A stretch of DNA of 64,000 nucleotides from Nymphaea colorata (lineage: Eukaryota > Streptophyta > Magnoliopsida > Nymphaeales > Nymphaeaceae), in NCBI RefSeq assembly GCF_008831285.2, contig NC_045148.1, positions 12,010,183-12,074,182 of the forward strand, written 5' to 3'. Made by a program: the position numbers and the translations under genes. Below, piece after piece: positions 1 through 11,027 of this stretch. The notes beneath the pieces are model-generated. The model saw only the letters and a program-made list of their open reading frames with translations. It did not search any database and had not been told where the DNA came from. How positions within the stretch are numbered: the stretch's first letter is position 1; every line of letters starts with the position of its first letter.

Positions 1-2253
1 ATAACATGGACAGCCGTATGAAAAGCCTCGGTCCACAATGTCATGGGTAAGTCTGTGTCATGCATCATGCTGAGAGCGCTTTCAACAATATGTCTATGTT
101 TCCTTTCAGCAATTCCGTTTTGCTGAGGAGTATGCGGGCATGAAATTTGTGTAGTAATCCCATTATCTAGTAAGTACTCAGTAAATTCATTAGAAATAAA
201 TTCACCACCACCGTCACATTGAAAATGCACAATATTACTGGAGTATTTATTCCGAACCAAGACATGAAATTGAGTGAATAAGCGGAAAACTACTGATTTG
301 TGTTTCATGAAATGGATCCAAGTATATCGGGAATATGAATCAATAAAAATGACATAGCATCTACTCCCAGAAGAAGAAGGAATTGGAGCAGGCCCCCAAA
401 CATCAGAATATATGGTGTCAAAAACCTTTGAAGCTCTTTTATTGATTAATTGAAAAGGAAGGGCATGACTCTTAAGTATATCGGGAATATGAATCAATAA
501 AAATGACATAGCATCTACTCCCAGAAGAAGAAGGAATTGGAGCAGGCCCCCAAACATCAGAATATATGGTGTCAAAAACCTTTGAAGCTCTTTTATTGAT
601 TAATTGAAAAGGAAGGGCATGACTCTTACAGATATGACAACTTGAGCACATGCTGGACTCACTAACTGAATTTAGACTGGACTTATCTAAGAGTCCGTCT
701 GCAACAAGACTTCGAACAAAAGACTGACTACAATGAGCCAACCGACCATGCCAAATGGATGGCTTATTATACTCTGCGACATTGACTTCACTATGATTTG
801 GAAAACATGAATCTGAAGAGTGAGGTTTTGACAGCTGTCGCGCTCCTTCAAGGATATACATATTTCCTTTGCGAGTGCCCTCAGCGAATGTCTTCTTGGT
901 TCGAGCATCCTTGACATAAACAGAAGACAGTGTGAATTCAACAGAGGAGTGAGTATCATCAATAAGTTTAGACACTGAGATAATATTTTTCTTGACACTT
1001 GGAACAACAAGGACATTCTTTAATGGAATGGAAGAAGAACCCATAGATATTTGTGCATTTCCAATGTGCGATATTGTGTGATGGGAACCATCTCCCGTAA
1101 CAACTGAGCCTTGATCTAAATAAGGGAAAACACTAGAGAGATTACCTGTGTCACCAGTAACATGGGCTGCTGCTCTAGAGTCCACATACCACTCTCCTTG
1201 CTCGTTTTGTTTCAAGTGGAGCTTAGATAGGGCTGTCATGAGAAGTTGTTGCACGTCTGCTGAAACATTTGATGTTTGATTTGAGCTAGATGTTGATGAA
1301 GCTGACCCTGCTGCTGCCTTGTTCTCACGCCTAACCTGATTATTTTTGTTTTGAGGGTTGTGCCAACATTCTGATTTTACATGCCCCCTCTTGTTGCAAT
1401 AGAAACAAGTTGGAACCCTTCTAGATGTGGCAGAGGTAGTATTCATGCCTGGTGGTGTTGGGAGAATCCCTCTTCCCATTCCTGCCTGAGAAGTCCAAGG
1501 ACGAGTGCGATTCCCTTGCAGTGCATGTGTCTCTGTGATCAGTACATTGTGGCTGTTGGAAGGAATCAAATTCTGTCGCTGAACACGACTAGCTTCGTGT
1601 TGAAAAAGCTTGGCCTTCAAAACTTTAAAAGATGGGAGAATAGGTAGGACTTCCAAGGCTGTGCAGAAAATATCAAATTCTGTTCTCAGTCCACTCAAGG
1701 CTTGTTGGACTTTGTCCTTGTCGCTGACGGGATGTCCAATTGCTGCAAGCTGATCACTAACACTCTTGATTTCATTCAAGTATTCCAAAACTGTACGCGT
1801 CCCATGCTTGATGTCCTGAAATTGCCTTCTTAATTGTAGAAAACGTGCTTCCGAGACTTGAGAATATGTTGTGGCAAGGGTAGATCACAACTCTAGGGCA
1901 GTTAAATCATCATCAATACCTCCGAATACCTCCTCTGACAAGGTAGAAGTGATATAAGCAACAAGAGACTGGTCGTGAGCCAGCCAAACTTGATATTCGG
2001 GATTGTTCTCAGTAAGAGTTTCATATTCAAAACTAATTTCACCTTTATCTCCCACGACTGTCTTCTTTACTTCACGGTCAATATACTTTGGAGGTGCTGG
2101 AGTAGTCCCATCGATGTGCCCATACAGTCTATGGCTTTTAATAAATGGGACAATTTGACGTTTCCAAGTCAAATAATTACTATGGTTCAGTTTTTGAGAG
2201 ATGAGTTGGGAGAGAAAACTGGAGGATAGAAGAGAAGGGGTTGGCTGATCCAT
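1..2253 (-). pseudogene. copia A gag-pol reading frame (broken)
   Basis: The frame begins at ATG 2253 (MDQPTPSLL). It carries a copia gag with HSNYLTWKRQI near the start, a CCHC knuckle (CFYCNKRGHVKSEC), a protease site, an H/C-rich GAG-pre-integrase segment and an integrase core (YSDVWGP, then CDGGGEF and NGIAERKHRH read from 1-320). Three defects are visible. A TGA at 1885-1887 stands where copia gag usually has Trp in 'ELW'. The protease motif is DSRAAAHVT, where the family has DSGA. A 154-bp tandem duplication at 320-627 shifts the frame inside the integrase core. Apart from these the frame is long and readable, so decay looks fairly recent. Confidence 0.88.
320..627. repeat. 154-bp perfect tandem duplication inside integrase
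   Basis: Positions 320-473 repeat as 474-627 with no difference seen by eye. The unit covers the first part of the integrase core (YSDVWGP to YSRYT). Since 154 is not a multiple of three, the second copy throws pol out of frame. Confidence 0.93.
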
Positions 2254-2288
2254 GACTGAAAAGAGAGGAGTAGTGCAGGCTATTTGGG

Positions 2289-2438
2289 CAGAATTTAAAA
2301 CCAACGATAGAAATTAGGGCAAATTGTAGCAACCGAAATTAGGGCAAATCGTGGGATTTAGGGCAGAATTTAAAAGCCACGACAGAAATTAGGGCAAATT
2401 GTAGCAACCGAAATTAGGGCAAATCGTGGGATTTAGGG
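2289..2438. repeat. 75-bp tandem duplication in the copia A leader
   Basis: Two copies (2289-2363 and 2364-2438) of a unit rich in 'attagggca' lie between the primer binding site and the gag start. The shorter motif 'gaaattagggcaaat' itself recurs within each unit. The duplication sits in the untranslated leader, so it does not affect the gag frame. Confidence 0.9.
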
Positions 2439-2532
2439 CAGAAACAAAACTTAGGAATAATCACGGCAGAAAATAGAATTTAGGGCAGATTACATCAAAC
2501 TGAAATCACTCACCGGAGGACGATGCAACCTG

Positions 2533-2544
2533 GCTCTGATACCA
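2533..2544 (-). other. primer binding site of copia A (initiator tRNA-Met)
   Basis: On the minus strand TGGTATCAGAGC follows the LTR end directly. This is complementary to the 3' end of plant initiator tRNA-Met, the usual primer of copia elements. It is not a tRNA gene. Confidence 0.93.
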
Positions 2545-2834
2545 TGTAAGAATCTTCACAAAATACCACAAAACCACGTCTCTCTGTCTGAAAATAAGAG
2601 GGATTGAGAATAGATAATAGAAGGGAAGCAATGAAGGAAAGAATGCCGTCGGCCAATACAGCCGCACGATGCTTGATCTCTATTATTAACATGACCTAAT
2701 CAGGTTACAACAAAAGGAATAAAACATGAAGTAATTACAAGAGATACCACCACCTAATGTGTTTAGGCGTTAAGTTAGAAAGAAAGTGGATCGGGTCTGA
2801 ACAGACCCGATCCCTTATACATACAGACTTAACA
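2545..2834 (-). repeat. 5' LTR of copia A
   Basis: About 290 bp bounded by TGTAAG and TTAACA in plus orientation (TG...CA), next to the primer binding site. The outer boundary is set by where readable RT/RNase H sequence of copia B resumes at 2835. It includes the short inverted repeat gatcgggtc/gacccgatc near 2791-2812. Confidence 0.8.
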
Positions 2835-3348
2835 GGGACTCTTGTATGTAAAACAAGAGACTCTAGAGATTGAGGGGTATTCCGATGCAGACTGGGCAGG
2901 TTGTGTTGATACTAGACGGTCTACCACAGGGTATTGTGTCTACTTAGGAGGAAATCTTGTTGTCTGGAGGAGCAAGAGGCATGATGTGTGTTCTCGATCT
3001 AGTGCAGAGGCAGAGTATAGAGCTATTGCTATGGGAGTGTCAGAGCTACTATGACTGAAAATATTGCTGACTGATATCGGAATAGAGGTTGAAGGACCAA
3101 TGAAGATGTACTGTGACAACAAATCTGCAATCAACTTAGCCAACAACTCTGTTCTACACGACAGAACAAAGCATGTTGAGGTTGATCGTCACTTCATTCG
3201 TGAAAGGATTGATGCTAAAGAGTTAATCTTACCTTACCTGAAGTCTAAAGACCAAACTGATGTTCTGACGAAAGTTCTATCTTCAACTTCATTCGAGAGA
3301 AATGTATTCAAGTTGGGCATGTTTGATATGAATGCCCAACTTGAGGGA
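2835..3348 (+). pseudogene. copia B pol C-terminus (end of RT, RNase H)
   Basis: Translation shows YSDADWAGC and RRSTTGYCVYLG, the standard copia RNase H entry, then SSAEAEYRA, MYCDNKSAINLANN and KHVEVDRHFIRE. One in-frame stop (TGA near 3053) separates the two halves and probably replaces the Trp of 'SELLW'. The rest is open through to the polypurine tract. Only the last part of pol is present. Confidence 0.9.
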
Positions 3349-3350
3349 AG

Positions 3351-3577
3351 TGTTGACGGATCTTGGTGTATGGGTCTAGGTCTGGACCCGATCCAGTATG
3401 TCCTAGTTAGGGCATACTTATATTATTGTAAACCCTAATCTAAAAGGTTAATGAAGTTTTAAGAGAGAGAGTGGCGGCTAGTGGGCACCGACCTCCTCAC
3501 CCGTGGTTTTTTCTCCCTCTTGTTGAGGGTTTTCCATGTTACATCAATTGTTCTTCTTGTTTTTTACTATTTCAACA
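3351..3577 (+). repeat. 3' LTR of copia B
   Basis: TGTTGA opens the repeat directly after the purine tract and TCAACA closes it at 3577, a matching inverted end. The interior has an AT-rich promoter-like stretch and a pyrimidine-rich tail, as in short copia LTRs. Confidence 0.75.
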
Positions 3578-4480
3578 TCTACTATACCCAAAAAACAACA
3601 TTTTTCTTCTCTTGGTGACAATTTGTCTCTCAATTGTTTTGGTATAAGTACAAAGCATGTGCAACCAAAAACGTTTAACATGTCATAGTTTGGCTTGGCT
3701 TCCGCCCATACAACTTCTCGTATGGAGATATTCCATTCAACACCCCTGATGGCATTTGATTTATTTGATATACTACCATACACACAACATCTGCCCAATA
3801 AATTTTTGGAACATTAGTATCAAACTGAAGAGATCTCGTGGTTTCAAGTATATGTCTATTCTTTCCTTCAGCCACTCTATTTTATTTAGGAGTGTAGGCA
3901 CAAGATTTTTGATGTAATATCCCTTTCATTTACAAATTACTTTCAAAAAGTTGACTAACATACTCTCCCCCTGAATCTAAGCGCAAAGTTTTGATTTTAA
4001 TTGCAAACTACGTTTCCACCATAACACAAAATTTCTCAAAGATGTCAAAAAGTTCATTTCTATTTTTCATAAAATAGATCCAAGTAAACCTAGTACAATC
4101 ACCTATGAAAGTTACAAATACGTTGATCCCCACTTTGACAAAATGGGAGATGGACCCCAGACATCTGAATGAACTAAATCAAGTGTCCTTTTCTGACTCA
4201 ATTTCTTTATGAGAAAATGACAAACATGAATCTTTGCTAGCCTACAACTCTCACAATTCTTCACATCATTAGATATTACAACTTTTGACCCATCAAAAAG
4301 TTCCAGAACATGTTTCAATCTAGATGCTGAAACATGTCTCAACCTTTGATGCCACAACGTTGATTCATCATTCACCGATGTGTATACTCTGCCCTTTTCT
4401 TTTTTTAGGAGACTCGTATCCAACCAGTCAAGATAATATAAGTCATCTTTCAACACAAAACTTGTTACACTTTACCTGAA
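3578..4480 (-). pseudogene. copia C integrase fragment
   Basis: Minus-strand pieces in more than one frame show GAG-pre-integrase (LWHQRLRHVS, then CESCRLAKIH), the integrase start (LVHSDVWGPSP), and the later part (EGKNRHILETTRSL, SPYEKLYGRKPS, CTCFVLIP, CCFLGI). Frame changes and stops between the pieces show decay. The right edge fades near 4480, about 200 bp before the first visible HSP70-17 exon. Confidence 0.85.
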
Positions 4481-4677
4481 AGAGAAATGGTCAAGAAATC
4501 TAAAAAGACCTCTTTAAGTTATTTTAATGAATAAACCTCATTGGAAGTTGTCCCTCATTTAAATATTGAGAATAGTAAATTTGTGACGTAGTTATTTTGG
4601 TGTGGGAAAATTATCTTGGAGGAACATTGTTGGCTTCTTTTCTTTACCTACTTAAAAGTCTTCTTAGTTTATTGCAG

Positions 4678-7600
4678 GCAGTGCTTCAGGAATTTTTGGG
4701 AAGAAAAGAACTGGATAAGCACCTTGATGCAGATGAAGCTATAGTACTTGGAGCAGCGTTGCATGCTGCCAATATAAGTGATGGGATAAAATTGAATCGC
4801 AAGCTTGGAATACTTGATGGTGCTTCTTATGCACTAGTGATTGAATATGGAGGTCCTGATCTAGTGCTGGAGAAGAATAGCAAAGAATTGCTTGTGCCAC
4901 GAATGAAGAAACTCCCTAGTAAGGTAAATACTGGTGTAGCTTTATGGCTTGACCTGCCTCATTCACTGGGTTCATAGGCCAATAAACTTATCCTAGACTT
5001 GCAAAGGAATTTGATCTTTCTGATTTATGCAGATGTTCAGGTCTCTTATTCACTCCAAAGATTTTGAAATTTTGCTTAGTTATGACACTTCAGAGGCATT
5101 GCCTCCGGGAATTTCCACAGCAGAGATCTCTCGATATGAAATTTCTGGATTGACAGCTGCAAGTGATAAGTATGAAAAAACGATTAAAATTTTTCAAAGA
5201 TAGTTAATGTTGTTTGAGGCATCATTTCCTGACTGCCTCTAGAGTTTTCATATCTTGTGTTCTAACTTTTGTACTTTACTTCCAGGTATGGCTCTCGCAA
5301 TCTCTCATCTCCTATCAAGACAAACCTGCACTTCTCACTTAGCAGAAGTGGGGTCCTTTCACTTGATCGGGCTGAGGCTGTTATTGAAATTTCAGAATGG
5401 GTGGAAATTCCTGTGAAAAATACAACATTGGAGAACTCAAGTGTGTTAACATTGAATATTTCTAGTGAGGCAAATAATGAAGGAGTTTCAGATGAAAGCA
5501 AAGAGAACTTGGAAAATGAGACTGTCAACCTTAACCAATCCAGCACTAATATGGATGAGAAGAATAAGACAGAAGTTGTGACTGAGAAGAAGTTGAAAAG
5601 GCGCACTTTTAGAGTTCCATTAAAGGTGCAATGTGAAGCACCAATTTTCAGGACCATATGGCATTTTTTTGATCAATTTTGTTTTTTCATTTATAAATTG
5701 TTATCTAAGTACCATAGTATGTGAGATGGCCAAGCATACCCCTTGCTGGTATGCCATTTGTTGCCACGTTATACCTGACCATGTGGTAAATGTTTTAAAA
5801 CAGCAAAAAAAAAGAAAGAAAGAAAAAGATTCACCACCTTTTGTTTGATGCTTTGCTTGCTGCTTATGGTGCCTGCTGCTCACAGTTCACAGAGAGAGAG
5901 AGAGAGAGAGAGAGGGAGATGCTCTACCTTTATTTGAGTGACATGCACACTCTGTCAGTGTCAATATTGTTTTCTCTGCTTTCATTTTTCTCTTACAGTT
6001 TCAAGGGGAGGAAACACAAGGATGCCCAACCTGTCATGTTCTTTGTGGGTTGGATGGCCTCCAAGTCTCCCTTGCTGCATCCCTATCACTAACTAGAGGG
6101 AGAGAGAGATTAGGAGGGAGAGTCACCAACGAGAGAGAGGGGGGAGAGAGAGAGAGAGAGCACAATGCAGCAAGCATATGGAAGCATTTTAGGCCTTTTA
6201 AAAGTTATGACCTGTCCTTTTCTTTTCATTTTAAACTTTCTTTACTACTATTTAAGCTTTGCTTTTATTACAAAAATAATTTCAACTTTGGAAAAATTAC
6301 AAGTTACTGGCTGACTTTCTTAATATATTCTGGATAGATGTTTTTCTTCACTGTCCTCAAACAAAAGATGGTAATTTGTACACATGTTTGTATAGTTTTC
6401 CATACTCCTAAAACCATAATTTTCAAGATTGATGTGTCTGAGCCTGTGCTGCTGTACCTGCACCCATGTGATTTATCTTATTATTTTTACTACTAGTTGT
6501 TCACTGCAATTGAAATTTTAGATGAGTGGTCCAGGTACTTTCTTATGTTCTAAGTTTCTTATTTGTTTACTCTAGATAATAGACAAGACAGTTGGTCCTG
6601 GAATGCCTCTGTCAAAAGAGTTTCTTGCTGAAGCCCGATCAAGACTGGAGGCTTTGGATAAGAAGGATGCAGAACGGAGAAGAACTGCAGAACTTAAAAA
6701 CAACCTAGAAGAATATATTTATGCTACAAGAGAAAAGGTATGCAATTTTCTGTTGCACAATAGCTCAGCTTGAGTGTACTGTCCTCAGCTTTTGATGTGT
6801 TGTAGATTTATGTTATGAAAAGATACGTCTCTGACAAACGTCTTACCACTCAATTATGATATGAGTTTTTTTATCCCTTTCTCTTTATGCTACAACCACA
6901 CTGGTTTTTAGCTTGCGTTGCTGCATACCCACAGATATCGTGATATTTCTGAAAGTATCTCAATATTAATAAGAAAAATGACAAAAAGGAAAAAACTGGA
7001 AGAAACATCTCTTTTGGGGAAAACATTTAATTGCACTTTTTTTTCACGTTTTTCCTGCCATTTTCCTGTTTTTCTCTTTTTTAAGGTTAGTGACATCATG
7101 GATTCGCCTTTAAACTTAAGGTAAATTATTTATTATCATTAATTATCATCACTAAGACATTAATTTTTGTCATTCTACATAGTCTTTTGATGTCTTCTTA
7201 TTAGTTTGTCATTTGTTTTAATTTTACCTAAATTCTATGATTTTTTCATTTTAAAAAATTTGTTGAGATTATCCCTAAATTTTTCCAAAAAAAAAAAAAT
7301 CCTGAAAATGACAGAGAAAAACCTCGCTGTTAAAAACCCAAGAATGATATTTGTAGCTATGTGGAATTCTTGTCTGCTGTTTTTATTTGGAAAAGTAGGT
7401 CCCATTTTGTCATGTTTCTGATTAGTTCATAGGTTATGCATCCTTTCACAACATGAAAACTCAAATTCTGCTCATACATTTTTCTTTGGTCTGAGTTTCA
7501 TATCCTGAATGCATTGTTGCCTACTTTGAGTTTTACTAGTTGATCCCATGCATGACTCCTTGCAAAATTCTGATTCTGTTTTGTTATCATGCCAGCTAGA

Positions 7601-10047
7601 AGCTTCTGGAGATATTGAAAAGGTTTCAACCGAACAGGAGCGTTTGTCTTTCTTGGAGAAGCTTAATGAGGTATGGCTCTAGATGCTAGCTGACATGATA
7701 AAATATGTTCATACTATCATTTAGATATGTTAGTGACTTACTATTTCAGGTGCAAGAATGGCTGTATACTGATGGAGAAAATGCTCCTGCTGGTGAATTC
7801 AAGAATCACCTGGATTTGCTCAAATCAGTTGGTGACCCGATCTTTTTTAGGTGCTGTAAGCCTGTAAATAATTATACCTTTAAGCAACAGATTGTGATCC
7901 CCAGCCTGGCAATTGTAATGTTGGTAGAACCTTTTTGCAGATTGAGTGAGCTAACTGCACGACCAGCTTCATGCGAACTTGCAAAAAAATATTTCGATGG
8001 CCTTGAAAAGGTACTAAAGTAGTATATGTTTCACTTACTCATGTTGTCTGAAGACTGGTAGAGTAAAATATCCTGTATCAGTGGATACATTTGTATGATA
8101 ATATGCTTGTGATGAAAATGATGTTTCCAGACATCTAGTTTCTATTTCTAGACTCCAGTAGATCTAAACAAGAGATTCCCTGCAGATTGTAAGTGATTGG
8201 GAAGAAAAAAGGACTTGGATCCCAAGATCCAGAATTGAGGAGGTAATACCCTCAACTTTTCAAATGCTCAAAATACTGGCAATATTTTGATGTGTAAAAA
8301 TTTTACATTGTTCTTTCAGGTTTTGAGAGAAGCTGAGAACACAAAGAACTGGTTGGTGGAGAAAGAAGATGAGCAGGGAAAGTACGTTCTTCATCTGAAA
8401 GAAATTTATTTGGTTGCTTCTATAGTGATGTCCATAAATATAGGTATAGTTTCTGTACACCCCAAAAGTGGGCTGGGTTGTTACACCTTTAAAGAAAATC
8501 TCATGGCCGCCTTCCAGATCTAAAAGCCACCTATTTTTCATTTTGTTTTACTTTTTGATTGAAAGGACTTGCTAGTCGCTCTCCATATCTCATTTATGCC
8601 TTTCCAGTTAGCATGGCAATTATTTTTATTCGAAGAAATTCGGTTTAAGGCTGCGAACAACAGAAATCATGGCACTGGTTTCAACTTTGACTGTTTTGTG
8701 GGGTTATATTGAGGATTTTAGCTGATCTATTTGGGCCTTTGCCCATTGATTTGAGAGTTTTAAGATATTGGAAGAAACTTCCTATTCACTGATTACAGAG
8801 GAACTAAAGATGAAATTTTGTGTAACTGACTTGAAACAAAGAGGATTTTTCTCTTCTTCACTAAATGATTAAGATTCATCTATACCATAACGTTGATCTT
8901 CCCAGGGTAACATGCAACAAACAAAAATATTAGGGAATATTTACAAAAAAGGTGATCTGAAGAGCACATATTACTTAGGAAATTATCAAGTATGCAATAA
9001 GCAAAAATATTGGGGAATATTTACAAAAATGTGATCTGAAGAGCACATATTACTTGAAATTAGTAATAAATGGGTCGTCCCACTGTGTGTTGCGTAGTTG
9101 GAACCCAACTTGTGACATCACGTGAATGGTAACAAGCAACTCTGTCAGTGATGACTAGCTATACTTCCTCCACTACATTTGACTATTGTAATGAACTTCG
9201 GTGTCAATTCCTCTAGTTAATAAGAATTGCATAGCAGTCAGAGGTGTTGGAAGTGAAGATCTTCCTTCACAATTAGATTTTTATGTTCTTATGGCTATGC
9301 TGTTTTGAGCAGTTCCATCACCAACCAACTAGACCACTAGTTTCTTTCTATCATCTCCATTGAGTGGCAATTAATTTCCACAAACCTGATTTTAAATGCT
9401 CAATTTTAGGTTTTTTCCTTTTAACTTTGGAAGCTTTCTTAGCTTGTAGAACGACCTGATTATCTCCCTGTTACTGCTTGAAGAGCTTGTTGTTGCTTTG
9501 TGTATTACTTAGTGTTTAACTCCTTGTTGTAACGTTTAAATAATTGCTCATCACATTTAGATGCTGCATTTCTGATTCTCAATTTCATTTTATTCTTAGG
9601 ACTTCTGAATTCAGTAAGCCTATGTTTACATCAGAAGAAGTGTATGAGAGACTAGCAAATGTTCAAGAGAAGGTACTTTCAACTTGATTTCTCCGCCTGT
9701 GATCTTGCAAACACTAAAGTTCATTATGTAGAAGTGTGAACTGGAGTTCTTATGCAATTTCTTATGTATTGCAATCCATGTAGGTCGCAAGTGTAAACAG
9801 AATCCCCAAGCCGAAGCCAAAGATTGAGAAACCTCTTAAGAACGTCACAGCAAATAACAAAACTAAGGATCCGGATAGTTCTGAGTCAGCATCTCCAGTT
9901 GAACCTTCAATGGAAGAAAGCACGCCTACTCCAGATGCAGATGGTTCACCGAGTGATGGAAAAAATGAAAAAGAAGCTAACAAAGATGTAGATAGTTCAC
10001 AGAGGGATGATGGAAAAAGTGAGACTGCATTGCATGACGAGTTGTGA
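4678..10047 (+). CDS. HSP70-17: heat shock 70 kDa protein 17-like (HYOU1/GRP170 family), C-terminal eleven exons
   Basis: This is an ER-lumenal large HSP70 that assists protein folding and acts as a nucleotide exchange partner of BiP (family knowledge). Exons read: 4678-4923, 5033-5169, 5286-5625, 6576-6737, 7596-7670, 7750-7850, 7941-8010, 8186-8242, 8320-8381, 9600-9672, 9784-10047. All junctions are GT-AG and phases match, giving 528 codons without a stop. Visible are the end of the ATPase domain (DKHLDADEAIVLGAALHAAN), the substrate-binding part (NLHFSLSRSG, LSLDRAEAVIEI), the acidic linker, the helical part (KKDAERRRTAELKNNLEEYI, ELTARPASCE), a Lys/Pro stretch and a terminal HDEL retrieval signal. 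The N-terminal ~340-380 residues (signal peptide, most of the ATPase domain) are missing. A canonical acceptor precedes 4678, so the missing exons may lie left of the window behind the copia nest. Confidence 0.93.
5626..6575 (+). other. HSP70-17 intron with GA microsatellites
   Basis: A 950-bp intron between the acidic-linker exon and the helical exon. It contains (GA)n tracts near 5890-5914 and 6136-6160 and a short A-rich tract near 5804. I see no coding or TE motif in it. Confidence 0.7.
6738..7595 (+). other. HSP70-17 intron, no embedded feature seen
   Basis: An 858-bp AT-rich intron with long T runs. Short open frames exist on both strands but resemble nothing known. Confidence 0.65.
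8914..9057. repeat. imperfect tandem duplication (~80 bp) in an HSP70-17 intron
   Basis: Within the 1,218-bp intron 8382-9599, a unit starting 'gcaacaaacaaaaatatt' at 8914 repeats from 8994 with several substitutions and small indels. Both copies share 'gatctgaagagcacatatta'. It does not touch the splice sites. Confidence 0.85.
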
Positions 10048-11018
10048 TCAACCGGCATGGCCTTTGAGACAGAGTAGTAAAGGTTTTTCCTGGATCTGCT
10101 GCACGAGGCTTCAGATTTTTACAGCCAACAGATTTGGTAGATGCTGAGATTTCACAGAAAAGGCTATTCTCCAAACTCAGCGTTTTTGTCCTAGAAAAAT
10201 TTGGGTATACCATCTTGTAACCATTTTTATGGGACCCCTTTTGAGGATATAGATGTCTCTTCACATGATTTTGTGCGTATCAGTATCAAATTTAGTAATT
10301 GATAAATGAAATTACGAGTTCTGGGATGGGTTTGAATTTTGTGTTTTTCCTATCATGAGATCTGCAGGGTTTGAAGATCAATGCTGTCCATGCTATGCTG
10401 TTCTTTCATGCTTGGGGAAAAAATAAAGCATGATATAAAGCAGGATTCTTGTCCAAGTTACTGAACACATTTGTCAATGTTGGTGGAGAAGAAAAACAAT
10501 TTATCCACGATTTCTTCTAGGTGCTATCGTGGAACCAAGGCAATCCTTCTTAATCTGATCTGCTTTCCAAAGTTGGCCTCCGATTGAAAATCTACGAGTC
10601 ATAATGGACCTTGAAACACGCGTGCGGAACCATGTAAACTTTTCAGATTCAAAATTAATTAGACCCCTCTTTTTTGCCTCCCAAACGTCTCAGGTGCTAA
10701 AATTGCTCTTTCATTTCGACAATAGGATGTACCTATCAACGCAACGGTTGTTGGAGATTCTCCAGCTTCCTGCTCGATTCATTGGACTCCATCGTAATAT
10801 ATGGACTTTAAAGATCTTTTCAACTACAAGAGTGATTCCTTCAATGATTTTTCCTCTAAATTAAGTTGCGGACGTTCATACTTCTGCTGCATGAAGGGTA
10901 GATTATGAATTATCCGATATGCTTAAACAAATCCAACCTAACTTCACGTGAAGAGCATTGTTCCTCTGCATTATTCGTCTCCAAAAGGTCCCTAATACTC
11001 AACCCAACTTCTGATGAT
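10048..11018. other. 3' UTR of HSP70-17 and intergenic sequence
   Basis: The first few hundred bases are probably 3' UTR. From about 10450 to 11018 I see only short open frames without family resemblance. Confidence 0.6.
10422..10427 (+). terminator. candidate poly(A) signal of HSP70-17
   Basis: AATAAA lies 375 nt after the stop codon in AT-rich sequence, a plausible distance for a plant 3' UTR. There is no transcript evidence here; other AT-rich signals upstream (near 10300) could serve instead. Confidence 0.4.
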
Positions 11019-11027
11019 GGTCGATAC

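Larger units (their letters stand above)
1..2834 (-). mobile_element. Ty1/copia element A, 5' two-thirds (5' LTR, PBS, leader, gag, protease, start of integrase)
   Basis: Read on the minus strand the order is LTR (2834-2545), primer binding site, untranslated leader, gag, zinc knuckle, protease, GAG-pre-integrase and integrase core, which then leaves the window. This order is that of plant Ty1/copia elements. The far LTR lies left of the window, so the TSD cannot be checked. The right edge abuts reverse-transcriptase/RNase H sequence of a second copia element in the opposite orientation, so A appears to have inserted into B. The coding region is broken, so this copy is not autonomous. Confidence 0.9.
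2835..3577 (+). mobile_element. Ty1/copia element B, 3' end (RNase H and 3' LTR)
   Basis: The end of a plus-strand copia pol runs to about 3345, followed by the purine tract 'gagggaag' and a 227-bp LTR. The 5' part is cut off by copia A. The right edge falls inside minus-strand copia C, which makes B an insertion in C. Confidence 0.85.

Noticed and set aside
2532-2544. GGCTCTGATACCA, which resembles the 3' end of a tRNA gene
   Set aside because: It is the complement of a copia primer binding site next to an LTR; no tRNA cloverleaf surrounds it.
5262-5657. 131-aa minus-strand open frame
   Set aside because: Antisense shadow of an HSP70-17 exon with well-conserved sense coding.
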